Shown: positions 12,901 through 24,500 of the stretch, piece after piece
Numbering within the stretch: position 1 is the first letter of the stretch
Layout: each line of letters starts with the position of its first letter
Program-made: the position numbers and the translations under genes
NCBI GenBank assembly: GCA_903813345.2
Contig: CAIIXF020000011.1
Span: forward strand, 26,778,166 to 26,838,165
Source of the DNA: Owenia fusiformis
Lineage: Eukaryota; Annelida; Polychaeta; Sabellida; Oweniidae
DNA length: 60,000 nucleotides
Direction of reading: 5' to 3'
The notes under the pieces: generated by a model
Told to the model about the DNA's origin: nothing
The model's input: only the letters and a program-made list of their open reading frames with translations
Databases searched by the model: none

Positions 12901-15900
12901 GGAATTATTTTTCTTGCCAATCAATCATGAATCACAATCAAAATTTCAGAATGATCAATCAGGCAATGATCCAAATCAAGTTATAACATTATATGATATT
13001 CAGCAAGAAGTCCGGTAGAAATACAGAATATTTAAACATCAAAGCTGAAAGTTAAAAGCTAATCTGTCAATTTACTGTCTGCAAAAGAGCGTGCCAAGAG
13101 CGTTTACATTTGACACAATAACAGACTGAGGCCTTGAAATCTAGGATTCCCCAGGAAAATATGACGTCATACTAATTAGCATAAGGATTTCCCTATTGGG
13201 GTGGGTCGAGCCTTGTTCGAAAACACAATCCATAAATACATGCTAATTTCTAAGGAGATAGGAAGTGTATAACGTGTTTATCGATTTTGTTTAAAGATTT
13301 AATCAATTATCAAATTGTTTAAGTGGATAAAGTGGTCACACTTGCTTCAATTCATAGCGAAATCGACGGATAGAAACTGACCGAACTCCCGATATCCCAC
13401 CCCGTATTACTGTAGGCTATAAGCACAGTGACCTACAGAGGGCGCTATCACAAACAAGTACTGGACGAACCGATAAATTCCCGGGTATTGTAACGCCCTT
13501 GGACAAATGAGAGAGTTGGGGTTGCTAAACTTTTTGAGAGAAGTGTAAAGTACTGTTTATAATACAACATTACTCTTGATGTCTATTCAAACTATTCATC
13601 TGAGATTATTAAAATCACAAGGTAGCCTATGCATTGCAAAAAAACAAATAAAATCAGATAATGTCGTAGATCCAGACGGAACTACTGGTAGTGAGTCTAG
13701 AGACAAAACAAACTCAATCAAAAATGAAGAACCTATGCATGGATTATGTTTGATTGACATGCGGAATGATAGAATATCTACGAAAATAATAAATGCGACG
13801 TTCGTTGTAATTCTTAAAACGCATATCAGACATTGTTACGAATATAATAACAATACCTATTAAGAATTTTATTTACTGACATATGTACTTACAGCAGATC
13901 AACCCTACTTTTCGGTTAATTGAAACAACAAGAAAAACATAGGCTATTCAAATCCATATTAATTTCAGGAAACGCATTTCAATTAATATGCGGTTGTCAA
14001 ATCGTGTAACCGTGTGACCCCGGGGTGTGTACGAATACACCTGTAAAACACCCAGATAAAGCACCTGTGTTTTCCCACTAATTGATTTCTCAAGCTAAGT
14101 TATCTCCGTAGATACCACTCCGACTAAACCACATAGTACACAAAAGAAGAAAGAATATTGTTGCTGTTCGGAAATCTTTTGCAAACTTTGTTCGGAAATC
14201 TTATGCAAACGTTCCCAATTAGTAAAATATCATGTTCGGTGGTTATAACATAATTAAAATTGAAGGAGAAATGCGGGCAGGATATTTTCAGTGACTATCT
14301 CTATAGATACCTAAAGACTCAACCAGATATTATAAAAAGAAGTGGGGGATCAGTTGTAAAACCCTGAACGACAGACAAGATATTTCAAGCACGGGTAGGC
14401 AGCGTTCCTAATGTTGGATCACATCTGCCCGATTAACTTTAATTATCAATTTATTAATATTAAATGGAATATTTCAAATATAACTTTATAAACCTGCAAC
14501 GACGTTGAAGATTCAGAATAACGACGAAAATATAATTTCTAAAGTGGTTTGTAAAAAGGTTTCTTTGTCAACTATTTCATTAATTCAGCCTTTAAATGAA
14601 ATAATGTGATTTTGGGAGGAGAACAATACACGATCGACAAAACAATACCTAGGTGTTTGTTCAATCAATGGATGTGTTCCAGGGAGAATTAACTTTAAAA
14701 CGCATACTATTCTACTATAAAATCATAAATCGATATTTGTACTTGGAAATGTAAAAAGCAGCCACCAACAAGAGTTTTGATTTTGTCTCCTTATAATGAT
14801 TAGACTTATTTTTTGTTATTTTAGTATAATTTTGAAAAATGGGGCCCCTTCCCATATATTCTAAATCATCAATGACGAGCTATTTTATAAACCATGGGGA
14901 TGCTTTTTGTAAAGATTGCTTTTAACGTCGTCTCCATCCCTCCCTACAACATTGAAGTTTCCCCCGATACAACCAATTACCGAACGCTCGGAATCAATGC
15001 ATAATCCACAATAATATTCCAAAGTTTTAATTAAACCATTGATGATAGTTGCAATTATCTCTTATTCCTTCAAACATCTGGTAGTCTTCTCATTAATTAT
15101 CGAAGTCGTCTTATGGTTACACTTTACCCAGGCGCTTTAAGGATCCATTAATTCACACTCCGAGTGGCATTGTGTTATTTTATGGCGTTTCTTTGTTCTG
15201 GCATAAAGATGTTAGAATAATACTTAGGGGTCACAACAGAATTAAGATTAAAATGGAGAGGATTTACAGCTAGAAATTCAGGTCGTCTAAGTAAAAGGAG
15301 TTAATTAACAATCGAAAAGCTTTTCATTCACGGTAATAGCTCGCATGTGACACATTAATATACAGCATGTGACACATTAAAAGATTGCATGTGACAAATA
15401 TCACGGATTCTGTCAGATGTTACGTATGAGTTTATTATGTGAAACAAAACAACTGAAAAAATTACACTAGACGTGTCATACACTAGCGAGACACGTTAGG
15501 ATTCATGGTATATTAATAACATATATGTGACACATTTAAGCACATTCGTATGACACATTAATAGCTCAAATCTTACATCAATGTTTCATCAATGACACAT
15601 TAAGAGCTTACATGTGACACTATCAATACCTGTGATACATGAGTACATTATATGTGCCACGTGAATAGCTTAACTGTAACCCCAGAAGCCACCCTATGCT
15701 TAGTGAGCGGACCTAATTTCAAGGGTGATGGTAAAGACGAGGCATGGCGCCCAAACCTGGCCTGTAACTAGGTGCACTGATGCTTTCTTCGCAAATTACA
15801 TCGCCATTGCTCGTCATCGAAATTCTGATCGCCGAATAGACACTCTAGTAAACATTCATTTTGCATTGGATGTACATAACTAGAGACCGCCTTATTTCGC

Positions 15901-18900
15901 ATATATGAAAAAATAAAACATATCTAGGTACATATATCTTTATATGTGACATCGATCAGGAATTATTGACATATTGACAATATTAGGTTGTAATTTCTTG
16001 CGGTAAATTCAAATTGTATCTTTAAACGACTGTTTCATCTTAACTATTCGTTTTATTGGATGTAAAACAAACGGTATGCATAGTTTAACATCTTTCACTT
16101 CTAAAACAGCATAAAATATCACAATATCATCACCTTATGCTGCAATAATACGACTTGAAAGATTATGGTACTAATATTTTTTGGTTTTTGGGCGCCCTGC
16201 CTCGTCTTTACCATCACCCTTGAAATTAGCTCCGCTCACTAAGCATAGGGTGGAAGTCTACATGGTGAAACATTCAATAGTTACTTTTGACACAATTGTA
16301 CTTTATGTGTGACACATAAATAGCTTAACTGTCGTAGCACTAAAAGCCTACATGTGACACATTCAAGAGCTTCATGTGCCATAAGAGTAGCTAACATGTG
16401 ACAATTTGATAGCTTACATGACGCATTATTATCACTTACCAGTGTCACATTGGCAGTTTAACAGTGCGGCATTAACAACTGATGTGACGCATGACACATG
16501 AATGGCTAAATTAACTGCGCGACATTAACAACTTCAGCGTGACACATTAATATCTTACATGTGACACGTTAGCTTACCTGAGACACATTCGTAGATGACT
16601 CTAAGGAAGCTACTGAACCCGCATGCAGGGATGTAGGTCTTCTCTATCTCCAACGTGCACTGATTTTTGCTACAGCATTCTTCCTCAAGGGCGTCACTCG
16701 ACTGTCCACAGTCGTTGATGGTGTAATAACACTCCTCCCACCTGGAATAAACGTCCATACACGTTATTCGAAACTGTTTAAATTATGGTGAATTTGGGAA
16801 TCATATTTACCGATATATCGATGCTGATTTAAATAGCTATAATATATAGCATTTTCAAGTGTAAATTATTAGATTCTTCGTCTGACGCTGTTACGCCATT
16901 GCATGACGATGTGTTTATGTTTATGTTTCTTTATTTCCTCCGTTTTATTGGAGAGCAAAACAATTTATACATGCATATCACATTACAAACATATATTACA
17001 GAAGAGTAAAGGGTTATTAATATTTACATATTTACAAGTTAAATGACTCTAAATACATTTTATCATTACAATTCAAGCGTACCTATTTGAAATACATATT
17101 TATATTGTAAAATGTATTTGCACATTCGATAACGAACATTTCATAAATGGTGTCATTGGCTACGTATACATCAAAATCCATTCTGCTACCCAGAACAGTC
17201 TGTAACAGTTTGTATACATTATTGCTCTTGCCTCTTTTGGGATCCAAGAGAATGGAAGCAAGCAAGGTGTCTGGTAGGAAATAGTGAAAAGTTTTACCTG
17301 TTTCTACCAAAGAAAGCTTCTTGGATGAATAAGGTTTTGCCGGGATCGCAGGAGAGATCTACAACAGTTGGTGGCGCCCCCTGTTTTGAACTAAAGCAGA
17401 AATTCTGGGTAGCCCCTGAAAAGAAAACCAAGGTTATCATTTTTCTTCAATAACATCGACTAACAATGCATTAATTTATTCTGTAAAATGTCACCACCTG
17501 TCATTTGTTACAGACGCCGATCGCCGAACACCGTCCACAAAAAAGTTTGAGACTATAGCAATGTGGTGACATAAAAATGATATGGACTCTGGTACATAGG
17601 TGGGGTTTGAGAAGAGCCTTTAAATCAGCAGTTATTCATCAGACTGAATGGGTGTAAAAGGTCCCTCGTTATTTATGTGCTTGGTGAAATCAAAGTCCAT
17701 TACTTTATTGTGGAATTGAATACAACACAAAGAGAATATCGTGGGAATAATGAACTAGGGATACAGGTGAATTTTTCATTCCTTAGGGTAGTGACAGATA
17801 ATTGGAGCAATTCTATGCGGTTACTCTAACCTTCAATTATATTGGTTCTCGTTATATTAATGAATCGTTTATGTGTTCATTTACGTTTTTGCCTCCGGTG
17901 TTTTCACATGCCGAAACGTATTTTTGACATTTTATGACAATCGCTGCACCCGAGGGTTTTGCAGAGAAGTAAGGTGAGTCACTGTGTAGTACCAGGAGCA
18001 AGGGGTGTCAGTGAAAGTCTAAGGATATCTGAGTACCCGCAACGTTAAGTGATAAATGCAACCCCTCTGGCTTCTTTTGTGCTTTTGTTTTACATGGTTT
18101 TGTATTGTTTGCGTTGAAACAGTTAGATAATGGTTGTTGCCTCAGAAAGTGTCGTTTACTTATCACGTAATCACAGTACACACTGAATGTGCAGCCAAAC
18201 TTATTCTGAGACGCATCGCCTTTTTTCTTTTGCTAGTAATATGTTGCAGAAAACTGAACCATCAGTGCAAACAGAAAAGCAAATTTTTGAGACGATTGAC
18301 TGCACAGTTGAAAACTTCGATATTTGCATTTTTCCTTCTATGATTTGCATATTTCACTGCACTGTGTTTTCGAATCGCTTTAATGACCATAAAAGCACTT
18401 TTTACTTTTACTGGGTTTAGCCAGAAATGATCACAGTTAATAAAAATGTCAGGATGACTTGTAAATTGCAATTTTTCCCAGGTATGATAGAAAGTAGAAG
18501 TTGTGTACTTAGTTCGGTTAATGACATAGCGTGTGAACCAAGAGCAGGGGTAACAGTATCCCGTGTAGCCTGTCAGCTTATATCAGGAGGTGTTATAAAT
18601 CTACCTACACCGGTAAGGTTATGATAAACTTTGCCAAACTTTCATACTCATGTTTCGTGTAATACTAAGTAGCGGCTTTATATCAAGTATCACATTCACC
18701 AATCTACCTGCCCTTATCGATGTTTGGACGAGATTAACAGATTTGCAGATTAATAGTGTCGATGAGAACTGATTTTCCCATGCATTTTTATCCCTTATCA
18801 CATTTTCATTTTGTACGTCATTTCTTTGTCAGCGGATGTACAGAATAAACCCAAACGACCAAGAATTCCCTTGTCCCACAATAAAAGTTGTCGGACGTTT

Positions 18901-21571
18901 GTGAAAATAATCTATATTGTCCATACGTACATTGTACCATTTGAAATGTTTTTTTGCTTTTGAAATCCATGGAGTTATAACTATAGCCCTTGGGCAGTAT
19001 GAACGATTGTTTATGTGTGTTATCTTTAATTGTGTTTCAACTAAACGATAAATTAAGTTTCCGAATTTAGATATGTGTGAATTGATGATGTAAAAATTGC
19101 AGAATACTTCAAGTTAACGGAAGATCAGATAACTTTTTTCAAATAATTTGAAGAATTCCCACGAAGATTCTGATTTGAACGTTAAAATATTATGCGTATA
19201 CCTGTATAGAGATATTGGTAGAGGGAAACAATGAGAGGTGATAAGAGGTCGAATCCTGTTCAATTGAACCACCTGTCGATCGTCCGACCACAGACGTCCA
19301 GTCTGAGTTGTTCCTCCAAAATGCTTAAATATGTGTGCTTTTCTCCCGGGGATTTGGAATAAGAGACATCAGCCCATCAAGAACCTTTCGAAACTAGTAA
19401 TTTGCAAATGGGGAAGTCTAAAAGCGATTTCGTTTGACGGCCCTATGTATCTGCAATCTTTGTTTTATTTTCAATATTTAGCATAGAACTGGGATACTCG
19501 CGCGGGACATGCAATTTAATTCTCTTTCAAATTGTGTTTCAATTGCATAAGTGCAATTCACAACCTTCCACCTCAATATTGACGATGGTACAGTAACCGC
19601 ATTTACCGCCTACCGTATCTGACCTCCCCCAGGCGAAATGAACACTTGGTATTGTACCCCTGATGCATCCAATGCATATCGACATTATTCTGGATATAGA
19701 AAGAACTATTGTTGTTAAAACCTGAGTTTTTCATATCAGCGCACTATCTAAGACTCGAGGACCACTTAGAATTCCTAAAGAGCAGGTGCATTGAAAAGAT
19801 CTGCATTAAGGCCACATTCAAAGAAGGCGTCCTAGCATATGTTTAACGCGCTGGAGTTTTTTACTCTTTGCTCGAGCAAACACGTTGTACATATGTGCCA
19901 AAATCTATGTTCCCCAGGCAATTTAGTCCCTTTTCTTATACAACTACGGTGTCCCGGTGTAAAAGGGTAGGAGGTCCTATCAAATTATGGTCCTACTCTC
20001 CATTGATTTATATGGTGACCTAAATACAATCCGGCCCGGATGTTCCTGCTTGATTGTATCGAGGACTCGAGTAATGCAAACACATCTTCAAAGTCAAGTG
20101 ATTTAAAATGTGTGTTTCATTAATATAACCGAATTGTTAAATATTTGCAAATTAATGCTCAGAAACCATTCATGGATTCAATGGAAAGCCTATATAGTAT
20201 ATACATAGTATCTATTGTTATCTGCTGATTAGATAGCACGAGGTAATAAGCAAAACTTAAAAACGCTCACACCAACAAAGCCGTAGAAGATAAACCTGTA
20301 GACAAAGTAGATAACAATACAACAACATGTGTTTCTGGCGACTATTTATCAAACAGGCGACTAGTTCACTAACTTTTAATCAATATATCAGTTTTTATCA
20401 GCAATTTAAAACCTGGCGCTTTAAGACTGAATTCATGTCAAAGTGATTTGCAAACTGTTCATATATCAAATCATATGCAATGATTGTAGCAAAACACATT
20501 AATTTTCGTGTTGATGGTACTTTATTGGAATCTAAGCTTCACGCAATGCCCTCTTGGTATTATCCGATCACTGGACTACCATCGTGAACCAGGGTACCCG
20601 AACCATTACTTTTTTCTTCACGACGAGATAATAAGGCGAGGAGACTGTATTACCCTTTGCATTCGTTTGACTTCACTTCTTAAAAGAGAGCTTCGTCTTC
20701 TGTAGTTTAACTAGACTCTGCACGCAGGGTAAGACTGTATAAGCCTAAGCTTACTGACAAAAGTTGGGGATTCTGTATTGTTTTGTGTTCGTTATATATT
20801 CACAAGCTATATGCATATTCTCAATATTCTTATTTGAATTGAAAATTGAAACGAGTTATCATATTCGGAAATGTTATGGATTTATCGTTCGGAAAATTGA
20901 AACTTTGTTTGTTTTTCGAATTCCCAACAATGATTTATATTCCAACTACATTCAAGGATTATTCATTTAGTTTATAATCTGTTTGTTTTTCATTTTCATA
21001 GCGTGGAACACAATTCCACCATAGATTTGAATAACTATTGTTTTCACTTCTCAAGTTATCTGGGTGTTACAAACAGTTACATACTCTATGACAATATAAA
21101 AACATGAGAATGAATTTACTGAATAGTGAATAGTTGTGAAAACCCTTTAGGTCAAATATTGACTTATTCACTTACATACGCAATAATTTTAGAAATATGA
21201 AACCGTGTGAACTTTTTTACAAAATAGTAGGCTATATAGGGGATAAGTTGCCTTTTTCCCCTGCACGTTTAAAGGTAGCTTCAGTTAACCAATTTATAAC
21301 CTGCATGGTACATGTATATACATAAAGCATACGGTTATTTAGCCGAGTTCAAAAAGCCTTTCTTTAAGTGCGTGCGAACATAAATTTTTATCTCAATGGA
21401 GCCGAGCTTTGGAATAAAACTGGGCACGCGTGTCAAATAGTGAGACAGATGGCTGTGTCAACCACTCAAATAAACCAAGCTAAGCAACCTACCTTCAACA
21501 ATATTAAAATCGGGTAATATGCCTCCAAAAACAAAGATTAAAGTCCACACGAAGTCCTGCTTTTTATCCAT
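400..21571 (-). CDS. SUEL-type lectin-domain single-pass membrane receptor (whole gene, six coding exons)
   Basis: Spliced model, minus strand: 21571-21493, 17415-17298, 16741-16578, 1998-1747, 1274-1187, 946-400. These total 1248 nt, giving 415 residues plus stop, with all five junctions GT/AG and in phase. In order: signal peptide (about 1-26), one SUEL galactose/rhamnose-binding lectin-type domain (about 30-118; Cys 33, 49, 70, 77, 88, 89, 94, 106, 118), a Ser/Thr/Pro-rich stalk with N-glycosylation sequons at N123 and N167, a transmembrane helix (about 207-232) and a 183-residue charged, Ser-rich cytoplasmic tail. The domain is seen from the Cys pattern and the motifs LSC..G, AFFGR and VIYEC. 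It resembles membrane-bound SUEL proteins such as EVA1C, but has a single lectin domain and I cannot assign orthology. Ligand binding at the cell surface with tail signalling is inference. The canonical YGR is FGR and the DPC motif is altered, so sugar binding is uncertain. Start choice: the only ATG giving a signal peptide in frame with exon 2. Confidence 0.85.
1187..1274 (-). CDS. Lectin receptor exon 5: transmembrane helix
   Basis: Residues 205-233 plus two bases. AVIIGGSVGASVLFLLCVAL followed by AGFLLWRR is a clear membrane span with a small-residue GG/GxxxA-like face and a basic stop-transfer end, placing the C-terminus in the cytosol. Confidence 0.85.
1747..1998 (-). CDS. Lectin receptor exon 4: extracellular stalk
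   Basis: Residues 121-204 plus one base. Low-complexity Ser/Thr/Pro/Gly/Asp-rich sequence with sequons NFT (N123) and NAS (N167), a tenth ectodomain cysteine (C126) just after the lectin domain, and no recognisable fold. It probably forms an O-glycosylated stalk. The acceptor is a TTTCAG and the donor is GTAAGT. Confidence 0.8.
3032..3196. mobile_element. Short TA-flanked inverted-repeat element (MITE)
   Basis: About 165 bp with imperfect terminal inverted repeats (CAGTGAAACCTGT at the left, ACAGGTTTTACTG at the right), flanked on both sides by TA (3030-3031 and 3197-3198). The interior carries several 'aagtggaac' repeats. TA duplication and short size fit a Tc1/mariner-type non-autonomous element; no transposase. 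Confidence 0.6.
3890..5830. repeat. Tandem array, unit about 237 bp, roughly 8 copies
   Basis: The marker 'gacctgg/gacctga' recurs at about 4028, 4266, 4501, 4738, 4975 and 5211, a spacing of 235-238 bp. Central copies (4500-5100) are nearly identical and the outer ones decay toward both ends, the usual profile of a satellite evolving by unequal exchange. No coding potential. Confidence 0.85.
7258..10304. repeat. Compound tandem array A-A-B-B-A-A
   Basis: Unit A (463 bp) lies at 7258-7720, 7721-8183, 9384-9846 and 9847-10304 (last copy cut short). Unit B (600 bp) lies at about 8184-8783 and 8784-9383. Copies are almost identical; one B difference is visible (cacgatgt versus cacgattt near 8655/9255). 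Every complete unit ends in CTAATAG. A has a near-perfect 21-bp hairpin (CACTAACGGT/ACCGCTAGTG) about 30 bp before its end. Short open frames in B are duplicated with the unit and show no known motif. Confidence 0.9.
10332..11697. mobile_element. 1.37-kb foldback element with about 430-bp arms and TA flanks
   Basis: Left arm 10332-10760 and right arm 11283-11697 are inverted copies with many point differences. Terminal sequence CAGTTTTCTGTACGG is flanked by TA at 10330-10331 and 11698-11699. The motif CTGTACGGTGACG recurs at both ends of each arm. The centre (10760-11280) is unique sequence. Open frames on the arms are mirror images of each other with no transposase motif. A diverged relative lies at 53100-54350. 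Confidence 0.75.
15340..16577. repeat. Degenerate ~22-bp minisatellite abutting exon 3, split by a MITE
   Basis: Plus-strand consensus is roughly 'cttacatgtgacacattaa' with variants, seen at 15340-15675 and again at 16270-16577. The block between is a separate inserted element. The last unit overlaps the exon 3 donor: 'agcttacctgagacacatt' at the boundary compared with 'agcttacatgtgacacatt' in the array. Confidence 0.75.
15690..16252. mobile_element. 563-bp inverted-repeat element, CACCCTATGC ends
   Basis: Termini CACCCTATGCTTAGTGAGCG and its inverted copy; the similarity continues about 55 bp inward through 'ggtgatggtaaagacgaggc'. Flanks are GAAGC and GAAGT, a near-identical 5-bp target duplication. 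No protein. It inserted into the minisatellite, so it is younger than that array. It shares its first ten bases with the foldback at 40879. Confidence 0.7.
16578..16741 (-). CDS. Lectin receptor exon 3: second half of SUEL domain
   Basis: Residues 66-120 plus one base. It carries seven cysteines (70, 77, 88, 89, 94, 106, 118) and the closing VIYEC motif of SUEL domains. The donor is AG|GTAAGC. The last exon bases and the donor resemble the 22-bp minisatellite that fills the adjoining intron (see findings). Confidence 0.88.
17298..17415 (-). CDS. Lectin receptor exon 2: first half of SUEL domain
   Basis: Residues 27-66. A polypyrimidine tract and AG precede it. The peptide contains C33, C49 in LSCDPGK, and the LFIQEAFFGRN segment that corresponds to the family A-x-YGR motif, here with Phe in place of Tyr. 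The exon ends with two bases of an Arg codon; the donor is gtaaaa. Confidence 0.85.
17487..17576. mobile_element. Small inverted-repeat element, copy 1
   Basis: About 90 bp starting AATGTCACCACC and ending in 'gtggtgacat'. A second copy sits at 26564-26666 in the convertase gene. Both share 'atttgttacaga' and 'ccacaaaaaagtt.gagactat' inside. Confidence 0.6.
21493..21571 (-). CDS. Lectin receptor exon 1: start codon and signal peptide
   Basis: Encodes residues 1-26 plus the first base of codon 27. The peptide starts MDKKQDF and continues with a hydrophobic stretch (VWTLIFVFGGIL) typical of a secretory signal, ending near the GT donor (gtaggt on the minus strand). The donor lies 4 kb from the next exon. 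Confidence 0.75.
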
Positions 21572-24500
21572 TCTATTGCATCAAATATCCTTGTACAATC
21601 CAACTACATTTTGGTGTTTATCTTCAGTAAAAATGTAAAGAAACAAGTTTAAGATCCACGAACTTCATTTCAGTGTTTGCACTTTAGAGAGTTATATTAA
21701 CTGTCAGTTCAAAGCAATGGTGACCCGGAAGTGATTTTTTACAAACCAGGGGTTGTGAACTCCATTACTCTCCAGGCAGGTGTTCGTTCAATAGTATGTT
21801 TGTCCAATGTTTGGAACTCTTATCGGGGTTAATATGCCTGGAGGAGTACAAAATTAGGATAAATTATGTTAATGTTGTAGTAAAAACTGGGGGCATTGTG
21901 CTTTAACAATTTTTGCATTGCAATTAATGATATCAATGTGAACCCAGTGGCGGATCCAGAAATTAACAAGGGGGAGGGGCAAATTTTGAGTATGTAAAAT
22001 AATTTACGCGATTGCTCAGAAAAAATGTTGGGCTACTAAAACCAAAGATTTGGCCCAAATTTTGAAAAATTAAGGCCCATTTTTGATAACTCGGCCAAAA
22101 AAGCATACAAATTCCAAATTTTTGGGCCCGAAAACTAACAAATAGGGGGGGGGCATGTTTTTTGTAACCTTTTCAAGCATTTTCTCGGTCTTTTCTTCAT
22201 CCTAGATCTATTAATTATAAAAAAGTCAAAGACTTTTGACTCAAATAGAAATTGAAACTGGGTATTTCATTAGTTTTTGAGTGTTATTACGTCCGATCAT
22301 ACAATATATGACTGAATCGGGGAATAAACAATTACAAATTGATAATTATTTACAGGACTGGAATCGCATCGCATTATAAACAATATGAATCCAAAGACTG
22401 GGAGATCGCAGATGACATTTTCCCATGATCAACATTAAATAGCCAAGAGCTAAACTATAGTAATTCAAACCTCATTTCACTGTGTTTTAATTTACAATTA
22501 TTTGTTCGTTTTAGATTGCCTACTATTAGGGATGTCCATTTCCTTTGTAACGATTCGAGACTTATCTGTAAGATAAAAATATTTATCTACAGTATCTTAT
22601 AAAAATAAATAATTAAAATTAATTTTTTCTTTTTTTTATTCAACTTTAGTGACAAGTAGTAATCAGATTCCAACTTGTTAATAATCTCGTCTTTGGGTTT
22701 TGTTCTTTGTACATGAAATCCATTTGTTATAATTGATATTATTCGTAAAGCCTTGTCCGAATGTGTTTATTAAGTTCAAGTATGATCCTTAAGTAAACCT
22801 CCAGTTCTTCGTGACGTTGGGGAAAAAGATCGCAAATATCAACTGGAAATGGAATTGTGGAGTAGGGATAAGTAACTCGGATATCATGAAAATCTATGTT
22901 CATTACATATAAAAAAATACTTGAGTGGTTTATAGAAAATTATGAGTCTTAAATACTTCATAATGGAATTCTTGTTTTCGAATTGTTCTCCGATTTCATT
23001 CTGTGTTTTCATTCATTAAAAATACAGTAATAATATAAACATTGCAAACATTTACACATTGCCGAAATTTTTATTGCAATTTAGATTACTTTTTCAATTA
23101 ATAATGTTTATCTTAATTCTACTCTTTGACAAGTGGAGACACACTGAGGTATAGTTAGAATATGTGCATACACTGTACGTGCTCATGACAGAATGATGAA
23201 TTTGTTCATAAATATATTTAGTTATATAATGAATTAAACCAAAATACAGAAACATTACACTGCCATCTTTACATACATTCATTCAGTAATTCATTATACA
23301 GCAATGTCAAATCCATATATTTGTACATGTACATTCGGCCGACTCAATGATGAAATAAATTAGAGGATGCATGATTTTATGAGTTTTTTCATGTTATACT
23401 TTGAATGAATGGAGGTCTCTTCTCCATTCTTTACAATAAAATAATAACAATAAACTGAAAAGAAATCCGTACAATTCATCATGCGTTAACTTAAACAAGG
23501 CAACAAATTAACATGCTGTTTCCAGGTACAGGTACTTGGTAGGAGAAAATAAATCAAGATTGAATTGCACATACATGTATATATAAATATAAGTGTACTC
23601 TGAGCAACATTACCCTTAACCTATTAAATTTCCAGTGTAAATTAGAATTCATGTACATGTTGGTGGTTAACAGTTTTTAAATAATATACATACTACTTAA
23701 ACAGAGACTATATAGACATCCATCAATTAAAGCAGAGACATATCATATATATTTTATATGTCTCTGACTGAAGTTAATAAAAAATATCGATAATCATTTC
23801 AGTGAGAACAAAATGGCATACTTTAAGCCTAATAGTTGGTGCAGGATAAAATTCAATACTGAATACTCAAATGAATTCCATTGGATATTTTGACACATTT
23901 ACAACAGATTGAATAACAGCAGTAAACAATAGTTGCAGAAATGTCAGGATAAATCGCTTACTGTATTATGGTATCAATCCACAATCAAAGAAGCAGGGAA
24001 TCCTTCCATTTATAATCACATGATTGTCACGTATATTAAGCTCTTGTTATCATCTTAATTTAATAAATTGTAAATTTTTCGAATAGCTTTAGACTGACAA
24101 ACATACTAGTGTTGAAGAGAAATAATATTTCAATACAATACAAATAGAGGTGATTTGTATTCCAAAACACAATTTGCAGGCATAACATTTTGAAATATAA
24201 GAATTACACATCCTGCAGTACCTTAAATACGAGGGTACATGTAGCTTAAATATCTGTTTTTTCAATGCCTAAATAGATATATACAAATTAAAGACTCTAC
24301 TATGTGTTTGTGTTCTCTACATACTAAAAATAGAGATAAACATGTAACATTATATAATATGTATAACAATTCTAAGTTTAACATTGTAAGTAAATACAGC
24401 AGTATATTCATATACATTTTAGAAAATTAGAACTCTATAGTGTTCCCACATACCATTAGTGCACGAAGACCTGCTGGGTGCATGTTTCAATTCAATATAT

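Larger units (their letters stand above)
1999..16577 (-). other. Intron 3 of the lectin receptor gene, 14.6 kb and repeat-filled
   Basis: Separates the SUEL domain from the stalk. From 2000 to 3030 and from 11760 to 15340 I see AT-rich sequence with no recognisable gene or repeat. The rest is occupied by the elements listed separately. Open frames inside it (for example 3596-3895 and 13576-13863) show no splice context or family motif. Confidence 0.8.
16742..21492 (-). other. Introns 2 and 1 of the lectin receptor gene
   Basis: Intron 2 (16742-17297) has nothing recognisable. Intron 1 (17416-21492) holds a small inverted-repeat element near 17487 and is otherwise AT-rich sequence in which I see no gene or structured repeat. 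Confidence 0.7.

Noticed and set aside
13576-13863. 95-residue plus-strand open frame
   Set aside because: No homology motif, no splice sites of quality, and it lies inside an intron of the minus-strand gene; most likely chance.
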